A stretch of DNA of 64,000 nucleotides from Candidatus Epilinea brevis (GCA_016710785.1 JADJUE010000006.1:1-64000); one strand, 5' to 3'; positions 40,545-50,106 are shown, counted from the stretch's first letter. Notes: generated from the sequence alone by a model not told the origin. Program-made: numbers and translations.

Positions 40545-41858
40545 ATGGAGCCTTGGCGCGTCTGGTTCCGTCGCTTCGCCGTCCGACCCGTTCTGGGGGC
40601 GGCCGTTCTGGCTTGCACCGCGACTGTCGGCTTGCTCCTCCTGCCCCTGCCCCTGGCCGCCGAAGATGACGCGGACGGTTGCCGTGTAGATGTGCAGCAG
40701 ACCGTCAACCCCGCCGTCATCCTGTTGGGCGAGACCATCGAGGTCAGGCTGATCCTGCAGCCGCGATGCGGCCAGTCGGCCGGCCAGCCGCTGCATGTGG
40801 TGCTGGCCATCGACACCTCGGGGTCGATGCAGGGCCAGCCGATCATGCAGGCCGAGAACGCGGCGCGCCACTTCATCGAGGACCTGAACCTCGCCGACCA
40901 TCCGAGCACATCGGTGGGAATCGTCAGCTTCAACAACAGCGCCGAGACAATCTGCGCCTTGACCAACCAGAGCAAGACGCTGAGCGGCTGCTTGAACAAG
41001 CTCGGCAATGCCCCTACAGGCGGCACGGACATCGCCGCGGGGCTCGTGGAGGCCGGCGAGTTGCTGAAGAAGGGGCGCAAGCAGTCGGCGACCCGCCCCT
41101 TGGCGGCCGTGCTGCTGCTCTCCAATGGGACGAATCAGGCTGGTTGCCATCCGGTGGAACGTGCCGCCAGCGACCTGAAGCGCGATGGCGCGCTCCTGGG
41201 AACGGTCTGCGTCGGGGCGGACTGCGACCAGGACTGCATGCGCAAGGCCGCCAGCCAGCCCCGTTTCGCCTTGGCGGTGACCGACGCGGGTCAGCTGGCC
41301 AGCGCCTTTGACAAGCTGCGCCGGGAGATGGTGGACGTGGTCCTGGAGGACGCCAACATCACCCAGCTACTGCCACCCGATGTCACCCTGGTGGGCGTCG
41401 GCGCACCCGGTGAGCCCGAGCCGCGTATCGACGACGATCCGGTCGAGGGAGCCTCGCTGCGCTGGAAGGTGCCGTTGTTGGCCAAGGCCGGCCTGACCCT
41501 GACCTACCGTGTCCGGCCCACCCGCCTCGGCGAGCAGCCCAGCGGTCTCCGGGCCTGGACCGTCATCAGGCGCAGCGACGGGGGAGGGTTGCAGGCGGAC
41601 TTCCCCCAGCGGACGATCCTGGTGCTTCAAGCGCCCTTGGAACCGCCCACCGCCGCGCCTTCGCCTACCAGGACACCCGTCCCGCCGACCCGTGTGGCTA
41701 CGGCCATCCCTTCGGCAACGCCGGCGGTCATCGCTACGGCCAACGTCAAGCGTGTCGTCCACCGCGCCTTCCTGCCCCGGATGCAGAAGCCGCGGCTGGA
41801 CGATCCCGATTCCGGCCTGCAGCAAGCCCAGCTCTTCCCCTTCCGCGATCGGCCCTGA
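40545..41858 (+). CDS. Exported VWA-domain protein
   Basis: A 437-aa protein. Signal sequence residues about 1-39 (LGAAVLACTATVGLLLLPLP). A short beta segment (CRVDVQQTVNPAVILLGETI) resembles the domain preceding the VWA modules of the 1183-aa protein. The VWA domain opens HVVLAIDTSGSMQGQ with intact DxSxS, then PTGGTDIAAGLVEA (the metal-site Thr) and LLLSNGTNQAG, where the usual TDG is replaced by SNG. A beta-sandwich follows (ANITQLLPPDVTLVGVGAPG), then a Pro/Thr/Ala linker and the C-terminal VVHRAFLPRMQKPRL, a weak form of the YLP motif. Extra Cys residues (CVGADCDQDC) suggest disulphides. Confidence 0.8.
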   Translation: MEPWRVWFRRFAVRPVLGAAVLACTATVGLLLLPLPLAAEDDADGCRVDVQQTVNPAVILLGETIEVRLILQPRCGQSAGQPLHVVLAIDTSGSMQGQPIMQAENAARHFIEDLNLADHPSTSVGIVSFNNSAETICALTNQSKTLSGCLNKLGNAPTGGTDIAAGLVEAGELLKKGRKQSATRPLAAVLLLSNGTNQAGCHPVERAASDLKRDGALLGTVCVGADCDQDCMRKAASQPRFALAVTDAGQLASAFDKLRREMVDVVLEDANITQLLPPDVTLVGVGAPGEPEPRIDDDPVEGASLRWKVPLLAKAGLTLTYRVRPTRLGEQPSGLRAWTVIRRSDGGGLQADFPQRTILVLQAPLEPPTAAPSPTRTPVPPTRVATAIPSATPAVIATANVKRVVHRAFLPRMQKPRLDDPDSGLQQAQLFPFRDRP

Positions 41859-41895
41859 GCCGTCGCCGGCTGGCCTCACCCGCTACAGTTTGCAC

Positions 41896-42732
41896 GTGAA
41901 CCTACCGCCTTTGGCGGCTGACCTCGATGCTGCGCGCCTTCGCGCCGCCCTTGCCGGCTGCCCTTTGGGCCTGCCGCTGGAGGTCCACGCCGAGCTGGCC
42001 TCTACCATGGATCGCCTGGCGCGGCTGGCCGATGCGGGCGCGCCGTCGGGCGCCATGGTCATCGCCGACCAGCAGACCGCGGGGCGCGGTCGCCTGGGCC
42101 GGTCCTGGCAGGCGGAGCCCGGCCAGGCGCTGATGTTCTCGCTGCTGCTGCGTCCGCCGCCCGCCCTGCAAAGCCCAGAACGCCTGGCCCAGTTGCCGAT
42201 GGCCCTGGCCCTGGGAGCCTTGGCCGCGTTGCGCCTGCGGCTGCCCGACCCGAGCGCGGCGGCGCTGAAATGGCCCAACGACCTGCTGCTGGCGGGGCGC
42301 AAGGCGGCGGGGATGCTGACCGAGCTGGCCTGGGACGAGGCCGGTCCGCGCGTCATCGTGGGCTTGGGTCTGAACCTCCGCCAGCGCGCCTTTCCGGGCC
42401 TCCCTGACGCCACCAGCCTGGCCCTCGCGCTGCAAGCCGCGGTCGAGGACGAGGACCCGCGCCTCCATCGCGGCGACCTGGCGGCGGACCTGCTGCGCGC
42501 CGCGGCGGCGGAGCTGGCGCGGCTGGCCGACGGGGAGGCATTGACGCCGCGCTGGGCGGCAGAGCTGGCCACCTTGGGGCGGTGGGTGCGGGTGCGGCGC
42601 CTGGAGGAGGACGGCGGGGTGCTTGAGGGGCTGGCCGAGGGTGTCGCCGCCGACGGCGCGCTGCTGCTGCGGACCGAGGCTGGCGTCCTGCTGCAGCTGC
42701 GAGCCGGAGATGTAAGCCTGTCCGGCGGCTAG
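41896..42732 (+). CDS. birA: Biotin--[acetyl-CoA-carboxylase] ligase, single-domain
   Basis: A 278-aa group I biotin protein ligase without the N-terminal repressor helix-turn-helix. It activates biotin with ATP and transfers it to the biotin carboxyl carrier protein. GTG 41896 is used. Motifs: HAELASTMDRLARLADAG, then the ATP/biotin loop QQTAGRGRLGRSW, LKWPNDLLLAGRKAAGML (catalytic Lys in KWPND) and VIVGLGLNLRQ, and a C-terminal SH3-like cap (GVLEGLAEGVAADGALLLRT). It follows the VWA gene by 37 bases in the same direction. Confidence 0.92.
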   Translation: MNLPPLAADLDAARLRAALAGCPLGLPLEVHAELASTMDRLARLADAGAPSGAMVIADQQTAGRGRLGRSWQAEPGQALMFSLLLRPPPALQSPERLAQLPMALALGALAALRLRLPDPSAAALKWPNDLLLAGRKAAGMLTELAWDEAGPRVIVGLGLNLRQRAFPGLPDATSLALALQAAVEDEDPRLHRGDLAADLLRAAAAELARLADGEALTPRWAAELATLGRWVRVRRLEEDGGVLEGLAEGVAADGALLLRTEAGVLLQLRAGDVSLSGG

Positions 42733-42733
42733 C

Positions 42734-43369
42734 TCACTCGCCCATGCCGCCGCCGCCCTGTGCCGCACCGGCACCCTCCGCCATCGACTGCGACGGGATC
42801 AGTCCGCCGTCGTCGTACGCGGTCGCGTCCAGCAGATCCCCGTCGCCCCAGACCTCCAGACGCCCCAGCTCCGGCTTCCATACCAGCTCGAAACGCTCGG
42901 GAGGGCGTTTGCCCTGGGCATAGCCGATACGCGACACGCGGTGGACCATCAGGCCGCGATTCAGTTCCTCGGCGACATAATGCTCCCTGCCACCCGGCGC
43001 GGCCAGCAGGACGGCGTGCAGCCGTCCGTCGGGGCTGGTCGAGCGTAGCACTGCACTGTCGCGCATGATCACCAGGAGCAGGCTGAAGAAGGTGGTCATG
43101 GCCAAGAGCACCACCTGCAGCACCGCGGGCCCGAACCAGTCCAGCCGCACCTGGGGCAGCCGCTGATGGATGCCTCGCCAGCCCAGGACCCACAGCCAGG
43201 TCAGGGCCAGGATCGCGGCGGTGGGTACGGTGGCCGGGTTCAGGTCGTTGGCCACCGACCAGGGGAGGAAGGCGAGGATGGCGACCAGGGCCAGCCAGAT
43301 GGCTGACCAGGGAACGGCGAGTCGCCGCCGTCGGCGCTGGTCGATGACCGGGAAGGAGAGGCTGTCCAT
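42734..43369 (-). CDS. Hypothetical two-span membrane protein
   Basis: A 211-aa protein; ATG 43369 has GGAG six bases upstream, better than the in-frame ATG at 43390. Spans: WSAIWLALVAILAFLPWSV, AAILALTWLWVLGW and FGPAVLQVVLLAMTTFFSLL. The C-terminal 110 residues are soluble (SPDGRLHAVLLAAPGGREHY, ERFELVWKPELGRLEVWGDG) and end in a Gly-rich tail. No family recognised. It follows the cNMP/PH protein gene by 90 bases on the same strand and converges almost directly on birA, the two stops lying one base apart, so it is probably the last gene of the uvrC operon. Confidence 0.65.
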   Translation of the reverse strand: MDSLSFPVIDQRRRRRLAVPWSAIWLALVAILAFLPWSVANDLNPATVPTAAILALTWLWVLGWRGIHQRLPQVRLDWFGPAVLQVVLLAMTTFFSLLLVIMRDSAVLRSTSPDGRLHAVLLAAPGGREHYVAEELNRGLMVHRVSRIGYAQGKRPPERFELVWKPELGRLEVWGDGDLLDATAYDDGGLIPSQSMAEGAGAAQGGGGMGE

Positions 43370-43458
43370 GAAAGGCTCCGTTGACGACATCGCCGGTGAT
43401 GAGGGTTGTGTACGTGCGAGGCGGCCGCGGGGTTCACGGGCCCGGGGCGTGGGCGCCG

Positions 43459-45180
43459 TCAGGGGCCGCGCCGCAGCCAGTCTGCGGACCGGTCGCCGAC
43501 CTTGGGGTCCTCCGGGTTGGCGCTGGTGATCTGATGGTAGGCCGAGATCCAGCGCACCAGCTCCTCGTCGCGCTTGTCCTGCTCGGCGCGCTGGATGGCG
43601 GCCAGCCGTTGATCCAGACGCAGGAAGATCTCGTCCTGCACCGCCTGCGGATTGCGCACCGAATCGAAGGTGAAGCTGCCGGATTCGGCGGCCGTTTCGA
43701 TGATCACATCGCCGAAGCGCAGGATGGCGGCCAAGGGGTTGGGGATGACGAAGCGCACGTCCTGCACCTGCCCCAGCGGTGCCTGCCGCTGTTCGGCGAA
43801 GATGCCCAGGGGGCGGCGGTTGATATCGATGACCAGTTCCCGCGTCACCACGTAGAGGTCGTTGCGCCAGTCCTCGAAGACCCACCAGGCCCAAGCCAGG
43901 AGGCCCAGCCACAGCAACAGACCCCCGGCCGCCAGCGGTCCCGCCAGCGGCCCGGAGCCCACCAGGGCGGCCAGCAGCGCCCCCGTGGCCAGGAGCCACA
44001 GGCCGATGGGCAGCCAGCCGTCCCGTAGCAGGCTCCACCAATGCTTGCGGAAGGTGATGGTGCCGTCCGGGGCCTCGGTGCGCGCCGCCGGCAGGAGGTA
44101 GCGGAAGGCGCGCAGGAGGAGGCCTGGCCGCTGCACCTGGGCCACGTCGGCCTGGCTGGCCACACGCAAGGGCTCGTCGCCCGGCGTGGAGCCGTGGCCC
44201 ATGGCCCCCAGCACCTTGCGCGCGATCATCACCTGGCGCTCGGAACCGGCGCGGTCGCGGGCGCGGCCGACCTGCTCGAAGATGAGGTCGCGGGCCTGAC
44301 GCGGGTGGCGGACGCGGTCGAAGCCCAGCTTGCCTCTGGCCCCCGCGGTCTGGACGAAGATGTCGCCGTAATCCAGCAGCCGGGCCATCAGGCTGGGCTG
44401 CACGAAACGCACGTCCTGCACCCGATCCAGCCGCGCCGCCGAGCGCCGTTCGTCGATCCAGGGTTTGCGTTCCACGTTCATCACCCGGCGGTTGGTCACC
44501 ACCAGGCAGTCGTGCCAGTAATCGTAGAAGGCGTAGGTCGCGGCCGCGCCGGTGGCCAAGAGCGCCAGTCCGGCCAGGGCCGCCAACGCCGATGGCCCCA
44601 GAACGCCGGCCGAAGCCACCAACCAGACCAGACCGGCCGAGCCGAGGAAGACCATCAGGGGGAACCCGACCAGACCCGGCAGCACGGTGAGCGGATGGCG
44701 CCGGAAGATGGTGATGGTCCGCTCTCCGCCAGGGCCTCGGCCGCCCGAAGGCACCCGCAGGCGTTCGCGCAATTCGTCCGGCAGCACCAACAGGTCCAGC
44801 AGCTGGGCGTCGGAACGCAGGATCTCCCAGAGGACCTCGCCGTCCAGGACCAGCAGCCTGACCCGGTCGAAGGCCAAGGCGGTGCTGTCGCGCGGTTCGT
44901 CGGCGAAGACGCCGCGCGAACCGATGACGGTGCCGTAGCCCGACATGCCTTGGTGCACCTGGCCGCCGTCCGGGCTCTGCTGTTGGAAGCTGACCATGCC
45001 GTCGATGACGATCCACAGGGTAGCGTCCACCCGTCCTTGCGCTGCGATGATCGCGCCCGCCGCGTGTTCCACCTGCTGCACCACCGGAGCGAGCGCCAGC
45101 AAGGCCCGCCGCGGCAGGTTGGCGAAGAGCGATGTGGCCGCCAGATGGGCCACCACCTGATCCAGGCTGACGGCGTTCAC
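43459..45180 (-). CDS. Cyclic-nucleotide-binding/bacterial PH-domain membrane protein
   Basis: A 573-aa protein. Order: a CRP/cNMP-like sensor domain at residues 1-130 (LFANLPRRALLALAPVVQQV, AAGAIIAAQGRVDATLWIVI); a pair of membrane helices (VGFPLMVFLGSAGLVWLVAS and ALAALAGLALLATGAAATYA); a bacterial PH domain (DCLVVTNRRVMNVERKPWID, RLDRVQDVRFVQPSLMARLL, DYGDIFVQTAG); a second helix pair (GLWLLATGALLAALVGSGPL); and a second PH domain (DLYVVTRELVIDINRRPLGI, FGDVIIETAAESGSFTF). The GTG start overlaps the uvrC stop (GTGA). The cNMP pocket's conserved RxA element is not obvious (PRDSTALAF), so the ligand may not be a cyclic nucleotide. Confidence 0.8.
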   Translation of the reverse strand: MNAVSLDQVVAHLAATSLFANLPRRALLALAPVVQQVEHAAGAIIAAQGRVDATLWIVIDGMVSFQQQSPDGGQVHQGMSGYGTVIGSRGVFADEPRDSTALAFDRVRLLVLDGEVLWEILRSDAQLLDLLVLPDELRERLRVPSGGRGPGGERTITIFRRHPLTVLPGLVGFPLMVFLGSAGLVWLVASAGVLGPSALAALAGLALLATGAAATYAFYDYWHDCLVVTNRRVMNVERKPWIDERRSAARLDRVQDVRFVQPSLMARLLDYGDIFVQTAGARGKLGFDRVRHPRQARDLIFEQVGRARDRAGSERQVMIARKVLGAMGHGSTPGDEPLRVASQADVAQVQRPGLLLRAFRYLLPAARTEAPDGTITFRKHWWSLLRDGWLPIGLWLLATGALLAALVGSGPLAGPLAAGGLLLWLGLLAWAWWVFEDWRNDLYVVTRELVIDINRRPLGIFAEQRQAPLGQVQDVRFVIPNPLAAILRFGDVIIETAAESGSFTFDSVRNPQAVQDEIFLRLDQRLAAIQRAEQDKRDEELVRWISAYHQITSANPEDPKVGDRSADWLRRGP

Positions 45181-47036
45181 AGGTAGGCCTTCAGTTCCTC
45201 CGCCGCGCGGCGGGTCATGCCGGGGACGGCCGCCAGGGCATCCACCGAGGCGTTGCGAATGCCGTCCACCGAACCGAAATGCACCAGGAGCATTCGCCGC
45301 CGTTTGGGCCCGATGCCCGGCGCGTCGTCCAGGTTGGAGCGCAGGCCGCTGGCATTGCGCAGCTTGCGGTTGTAGCTGATGGCGAACCGGTGGGCCTCGT
45401 CGCGGCAGCGCTGGACCAGGTACAGGGCCTGGCTGTCCCGCGGCAGGATGACCGGGTCGCGCTGGCCGGGCAGAAAGAGCTGCTCGCGCTGCTTGGCCAG
45501 CGAAACCAGCGGTATCGCGTCCAGGCCCAGGCCTTCCATGACCTGCCGGGCCCGGCTCAGCTGCCCCTTGCCGCCATCGACAAGGACCAGGTCCGGCGCC
45601 CGTTCGAAGGCCCCCGTCCGGGCGCCCGGCTCCACCAGGCCCGCGACCAGGGCTTCGCGGTGGCGGCAGAGCCGTTCGAAGCGCCGCGACAGCAGTTCGG
45701 CCATGGCCGCGAAGTCGTCCTGGCCGTCCAGGCTCTTGATGCGAAAATGGCGGTAATCGCCCTTGTCCGGCGCGGCGTCCACGAAGACGACCATGGAGCC
45801 CACGGTATGGGTGCCCTGCAAGGTGGAGATGTCATAGCATTCGATGCGGCGCGGCAGCTCGCTCAAGCCCAGGGCATCGCGCAGTTCGGCCATGGCCTGT
45901 TCGGCAACGCCGTCCTCGCTCTCGGCGCTGTGGGCCGCCTGCAGCACGCGCAAGGTCTCGGCGGCGTTGCTGACGGCCACGTCCACCAGCTCCCGCTTGC
46001 GGCCGCGCTGGGGCACGGTCAAACGCACCTTTGTGCCCCGTCGTTCAGCCAGCCAGCGCTCGATGATCTCGCTCTCGGCAATATGCTCCGGCAGTACGAT
46101 CTCACCCGGCACCTTGGCCCCGTCGTCGTAGAACTGCTTGATGAAGGCCGCCAGGAGCTCATCGGGGGATTCGGCGGCGCCGGAGAGCTGGAAGCTCTCG
46201 CGCCCGATGAGCTTGCCGTTGCGCACGAAGAAGACCTGGGCCACGGCTGCCCCGTCCTCCCGGGCCACCGCCACCACGTCCTGGTCGGAGAGGGTGGGGG
46301 CGATGATGCGCTGCCGCTCGACCACCTGCTCGATGGCCAGCACCCGGTCCCGGACGCGCGCCGCCCGTTCGAACTCCAGGCGCGTGGCATGGGCGGCCAT
46401 CTCCTCGCGCAAGCGGTCCAGCACCTCCTGGGAATGGCCGTCCAGAAAGCGGCAGAGACCATCGATCATGGTCCGGTAGCCGGCCTGGTCCACCGCCCCC
46501 ACGCAGGGGCCCAGGCAGAGGCCGATGTCCAGGTACAGGCAGGCGCGCGGGTCGCGGCCGGAGATGGTGCGGTCGCAGTCCAGGAAGGGAAAGACCTTGC
46601 GCAAGGCCCCCAGGGTCTCGCGCATGGCCGCCGCGCTGCTGTAGGGCCCGAAGTAGCGCGAACCGTCCTGCAGCACCCGTCGCGTGGCAAAGACCTTGGG
46701 AAAGCGTTCGCCCCAGGTGACCTTGATGTAGGGGTAGCGCTTGTCGTCCTTCAGCAGGATGTTGTAGCGCGGGCGATGCTCCTTGATGAGGTTCATCTCC
46801 AGGAGCAGGGCCTCCAGCTCGGAGGCGGTCACGATCCATTCCAGATCGGTGATATGGCTGACCAGGCGCTGCGTCTTGGGTTCCAGGCGCGCGGACTGGT
46901 GGAAGTAGGAGCGCACCCGGTTGCGCAGGTTGACGGCCTTGCCGACGTACAGCAACTCACCACCCTCCGCGTAGTACTGGTACACGCCGGGTACGGTGGG
47001 CAGGCTGTCGAGTTTGGACTGCAGGGCAGGAGGCAT
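45177..47036 (-). CDS. uvrC: UvrABC excinuclease subunit C
   Basis: A 619-aa nucleotide-excision-repair nuclease making both incisions beside a lesion. Domains: GIY-YIG nuclease (VPGVYQYYAEGGELLYVGKA, VNLRNRVRSYF), a Cys-rich patch (CDRTISGRDPRACLYLDIGL, CLGPCVG), the UVR helix pair, the RNase H-like endonuclease (RIECYDISTLQGTHTVGSMV, PDLVLVDGGKGQL) and a C-terminal double helix-hairpin-helix (IGPKRRRMLLVHFGS, AAVPGMTRRAAEELKAYL). ATG 47036 gives the family's usual start; an upstream ATG at 47127 overlaps a likely -10 element (TATATACT, 47117-47110). No SOS box was seen. The next gene overlaps its stop codon. Confidence 0.96.
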   Translation of the reverse strand: MPPALQSKLDSLPTVPGVYQYYAEGGELLYVGKAVNLRNRVRSYFHQSARLEPKTQRLVSHITDLEWIVTASELEALLLEMNLIKEHRPRYNILLKDDKRYPYIKVTWGERFPKVFATRRVLQDGSRYFGPYSSAAAMRETLGALRKVFPFLDCDRTISGRDPRACLYLDIGLCLGPCVGAVDQAGYRTMIDGLCRFLDGHSQEVLDRLREEMAAHATRLEFERAARVRDRVLAIEQVVERQRIIAPTLSDQDVVAVAREDGAAVAQVFFVRNGKLIGRESFQLSGAAESPDELLAAFIKQFYDDGAKVPGEIVLPEHIAESEIIERWLAERRGTKVRLTVPQRGRKRELVDVAVSNAAETLRVLQAAHSAESEDGVAEQAMAELRDALGLSELPRRIECYDISTLQGTHTVGSMVVFVDAAPDKGDYRHFRIKSLDGQDDFAAMAELLSRRFERLCRHREALVAGLVEPGARTGAFERAPDLVLVDGGKGQLSRARQVMEGLGLDAIPLVSLAKQREQLFLPGQRDPVILPRDSQALYLVQRCRDEAHRFAISYNRKLRNASGLRSNLDDAPGIGPKRRRMLLVHFGSVDGIRNASVDALAAVPGMTRRAAEELKAYL

Positions 47037-47451
47037 GGCGCAAGCATCCGCGGCAGGTGGGTCGTCCTGGTCCGCTGGTAACGCATCAGGGAAGACACGA
47101 TGCAGAGCAAGTATATAGTCGCGCATGTGCGGCAAGCACACCCGCCAGAATATGAAACTGCGGCTGGAGCGCGGCGCATTTTCATAGCAGGGTATGCGCG
47201 CCCGCGCAGCGGCGTTCCCCGGCCTGAGTGACGAAAATGCAACGCCCGACCCGGTAGACTGATCTCGGATGCGCCGCTGGGTGCCGCGGAGACCGGATGG
47301 CCTCGGCAAGCCCGGCCCGACGCAGTCAGGTCCTACGTGGGTGCCATCTCGACGGCGATCATGGATGCTCGATTCATCAGGCCGGCTGGAGCGGACGCGC
47401 GGGAGCACGGCCTCCCTCCGCTCCAGCCGGCGGCCGCGGCGCGCTGCGATC
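47037..47451. other. Intergenic region: uvrC promoter area and a hairpin
   Basis: About 415 bp between two minus-strand genes. AT-rich patches lie around 47100-47180, with TATATACT on the minus strand at 47117-47110 as a possible -10 box for uvrC. A perfect 15-bp hairpin near 47381-47431 ends the preceding gene. Confidence 0.5.
47381..47431. terminator. Perfect 15-bp-stem hairpin, terminator-like
   Basis: GCCGGCTGGAGCGGA (47381-47395) and TCCGCTCCAGCCGGC (47417-47431) are exact reverse complements with a 21-base loop, about 20 bases past the stop of the minus-strand membrane protein gene. No T-tract follows, as is common for GC-rich terminators. Confidence 0.6.
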
Positions 47452-50106
47452 TCAGGGCGTCAGGACCAGGTCCTGGATCTGGGCGCTGCCCAGGCTGGCC
47501 CCGGAGAGACCGTCCAGCAGCTCTACCTCCAAGCGGTAGCGGTCGGCATCCAACCGCGCCTTGGGCGGCAACCGCAGCCAGACCCGTTCGCTGACCGGCT
47601 CGCCGGCCGGCCAGGCGCTGGTGGGGAAGACGCCGCCGAAAGGCATGCCTTGCAGTTCGGCCAGCACCGTTCCGGCGGGGTCGAGAAGGCGCAGCGTCCG
47701 GCTATGGTCCAACGCCAGCGGCCGGGCGGCCTTCCAGGTGATGCGCACGGGCAGCCAGCCGGCCGAGGCATCCGGCGTGCCGGTCGTCTTGTCTGCCGCC
47801 GCGTCCTGTGGGTCGTCGCCCGACGCCGTGGCGGCGATCCGATCCTCGGCCGTGATCGCTACCAGGGTGAGGTCGCCCAGCTGCGCCAGATTGCCTTCAG
47901 TGGCCGGCAGCCGCTCGGGCAGGCGGCGGACGCGGATGGGGCCTAGGTAGACCTCGCCTTCGGCGCCGGCCGCCGCCGTGCGCAGGGGCTTTTCGCCGAC
48001 CGTTGTGCTGAGCCGCAGCAGGTACAGGCCGGGGATGGTCGTGGCCGGCACGTTCAGGTTGACCAGGGCGCCGCCGTCGTCGTCCACCGCGGCCTCGGCC
48101 TCTACGGCTGAGTCGCGCCAATGCAGCAGGGGTGCGGCGGCCATCACCAGCTGGGCCTTGACCCTGAGGTCCGGCGGGGCCTGCCGCCAGCGCAGACGCA
48201 GCTCCAGGGTGTCGCCGGCGTCCAGCGGCAGGGTGTCCCTGCGCGCCGCTCGCGCCGCCGGCGGCTCACCCCTGGACGCCGGACTGCTCATCACGGCGTC
48301 GATCAGGCGCGGACGCGCTTCGCCGCCTTCCCAGGTCAGCCCGGCGGGAAGGCTCAGCGGCAAAGCTGCGCCCGTTTGCGGCAACCAGGCGAAGAGCGCG
48401 GGTTCGGCAGGGTCCGGCCGCGGCAGGAGCCAGGCGACCAGCGCCGCCACGGCCAGGACCGCGAGGCCGGTCAAGGCGCCCCGCAGCAGCCCGCGGCGGC
48501 GGTCGACGAGCCAGAGCGACAGCCACAGCAACAGGGCCAGCAGCGACAGGATCTCAGCGGCGGCGCGCACCGGACTGCGCCCCAGGCGCAAGACGATGCT
48601 GCAGTCGCTGGCGCATTCGCCCGGTTCCAGGGTCAGCTTCAACCAGCCGGAGCCCTCGACAGCGCTGGTTTCGCGGGGGCGGCCGCCGTTGACCCGCGCC
48701 TCCCAGCCGGGGAACCACAGGATCGGGAAGGCCAGGGTGCCCCGCTGGTTGCCGCTGATGATCAGCCGCCAGTCGCGGCGGGCAGGGTCGCGCAGGCCCG
48801 GGGTGACCCCCTCCAGCTGCGTAATGCCGGACAGCGTGCGGGGGTTGCCCTGATGCCCCAGGGCGGTCGCCAGACCGCCGGCGGGACGCTGGTGGACGGC
48901 CGCGGGGAGCGGGGCGGCGGTCAAGGTGGCCAGCCGCCCCGTCAGGCTCTCGTAGACGGTCATGTCGGCGCGTGCCGGCCCTTCGTTGGTCGGGGCCTGG
49001 GCCCCACCGCCCAACACCTGATCCGGCAGCACCCGGTCCAGGTGTGGGCGCTCGACGAAGGCGGGTAGCCAGAGCCAGGCGGACAGGGCCAGCCCCAGAG
49101 CCATGCCACCGGTCACGGACATCAGCGCTGCTTGCCCTGCGCCTGGGCGGCGCGGCCAGCGCCGAAGTTCCTGGTCCGCCAGCCAGCGCCGCAGGCGCCC
49201 TGGGCCGGCCCAGGGTGCAGGCAGGTCGAGGCTCGGCGTTGGCAGGTCGGTTGGCGGACCGGGCGGCGGACCGGGCGGCGCCGTCCCGGTGGCCTGGCGG
49301 CGCTGCCAGAGCAACGCCGCCAGGCTCAGGATGAGGACCGCTCCGCTCAGCCAGGGCCGCTCGGGACGCGGCTCGCAGGCGATGAGCAGCGCCAGCAAGC
49401 CGCCCCAGCGCAGCGACGCCCCCAGACCGGGCGAGCGGACGGCGGTCAGGGCGGCGGCCAGGACCCAGGGGAAGAGGGCGGCCTGACCCAGGCGGCTGGG
49501 GGCGGACCCCGGTCCTTCCAGGGCCGCGGCCACCAGGAAGGCCGCCGGCAGCAGCAGGGCGGCCAGCAAGCCCGCACTGCGGCGCGGCCGGTGGCGGCGC
49601 AGCAGGCGGGAGGCACCCAGAGCAGCCAGGATCAGCCACAGGGCCAGGGTGACGCGCGTACCGGCGACCAGGTTGGCCTGCCCCAGGGCGGAGGTCTGGA
49701 CCCCTTGGCGCAGGGCCTCCGGCAGACCCTCCTGAATGGCCGTGAGGCCGGCCTGTCCCAGGCCCACCAGCGCCGCACCCACATAGGGCAGAGGGCCGTG
49801 GAAGTTCCAGAAGGGGTAGCCCAGGCCGAACAGGGCATCCGGCATCCAGCGCGGCGGCCAATGCCCGGCGCGCAGGGCCAAGGTCAGTTCAAGCGTGCGC
49901 AGAACGGATTCGGTGTCCGCGCCGCGCAGGCGGGGCAGCGGCAGGCGTTCCGGCAGGAGGATGGGAAGGGCCAGCAGCAGACCGATGGCGGCGGCGGCCA
50001 GATCCGGTAGCCGTTCCCGCAAGCGGCCCAGGGCGCGACGCGGCGGGAGGAAGGCCCAGCGGCGCGGCGCGGACGCGCTGGGTTCGGCGCGGAGGTTGGC
50101 GTGCAT
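47452..50106 (-). CDS. PTPS-related large membrane protein
   Basis: An 884-aa protein. A basic N-terminus is followed by a first span (LPDLAAAAIGLLLALPILLP) and an extracytoplasmic loop ending in LFGLGYPFWNFHGPLPYVGA, the signature found in the 6-pyruvoyl-tetrahydropterin-synthase-related membrane protein family. Several further helices run to about residue 370. The C-terminal half is mostly soluble: IISGNQRGTLAFPILWFPGW and LKLTLEPGECASDC resemble the lectin-like domain of GT-C-fold glycosyltransferases and YfhO-type proteins, then one more helical pair and two beta domains. A role in lipid-linked sugar transfer is likely but not shown. It diverges from the propeller gene at 50267. Confidence 0.7.
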   Translation of the reverse strand: MHANLRAEPSASAPRRWAFLPPRRALGRLRERLPDLAAAAIGLLLALPILLPERLPLPRLRGADTESVLRTLELTLALRAGHWPPRWMPDALFGLGYPFWNFHGPLPYVGAALVGLGQAGLTAIQEGLPEALRQGVQTSALGQANLVAGTRVTLALWLILAALGASRLLRRHRPRRSAGLLAALLLPAAFLVAAALEGPGSAPSRLGQAALFPWVLAAALTAVRSPGLGASLRWGGLLALLIACEPRPERPWLSGAVLILSLAALLWQRRQATGTAPPGPPPGPPTDLPTPSLDLPAPWAGPGRLRRWLADQELRRWPRRPGAGQAALMSVTGGMALGLALSAWLWLPAFVERPHLDRVLPDQVLGGGAQAPTNEGPARADMTVYESLTGRLATLTAAPLPAAVHQRPAGGLATALGHQGNPRTLSGITQLEGVTPGLRDPARRDWRLIISGNQRGTLAFPILWFPGWEARVNGGRPRETSAVEGSGWLKLTLEPGECASDCSIVLRLGRSPVRAAAEILSLLALLLWLSLWLVDRRRGLLRGALTGLAVLAVAALVAWLLPRPDPAEPALFAWLPQTGAALPLSLPAGLTWEGGEARPRLIDAVMSSPASRGEPPAARAARRDTLPLDAGDTLELRLRWRQAPPDLRVKAQLVMAAAPLLHWRDSAVEAEAAVDDDGGALVNLNVPATTIPGLYLLRLSTTVGEKPLRTAAAGAEGEVYLGPIRVRRLPERLPATEGNLAQLGDLTLVAITAEDRIAATASGDDPQDAAADKTTGTPDASAGWLPVRITWKAARPLALDHSRTLRLLDPAGTVLAELQGMPFGGVFPTSAWPAGEPVSERVWLRLPPKARLDADRYRLEVELLDGLSGASLGSAQIQDLVLTP

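Noticed and set aside
40436..41125. Upstream extension of the ABC ATPase frame
   Set aside because: It runs antisense through the VWA gene, and the ATPase family starts at MTPSIIQFEQ, so the extension is not coding.
43370..45016. Upstream extension of the two-span membrane protein frame
   Set aside because: It lies out of frame inside the cNMP/PH gene on the same strand and has low-complexity Arg/Gly/Pro translation. A ribosome-binding site precedes the ATG at 43369.
47037..47130. SOS box upstream of uvrC
   Set aside because: uvrC is damage-regulated in some bacteria, but no GAAC-N4-GTTC was found upstream here.
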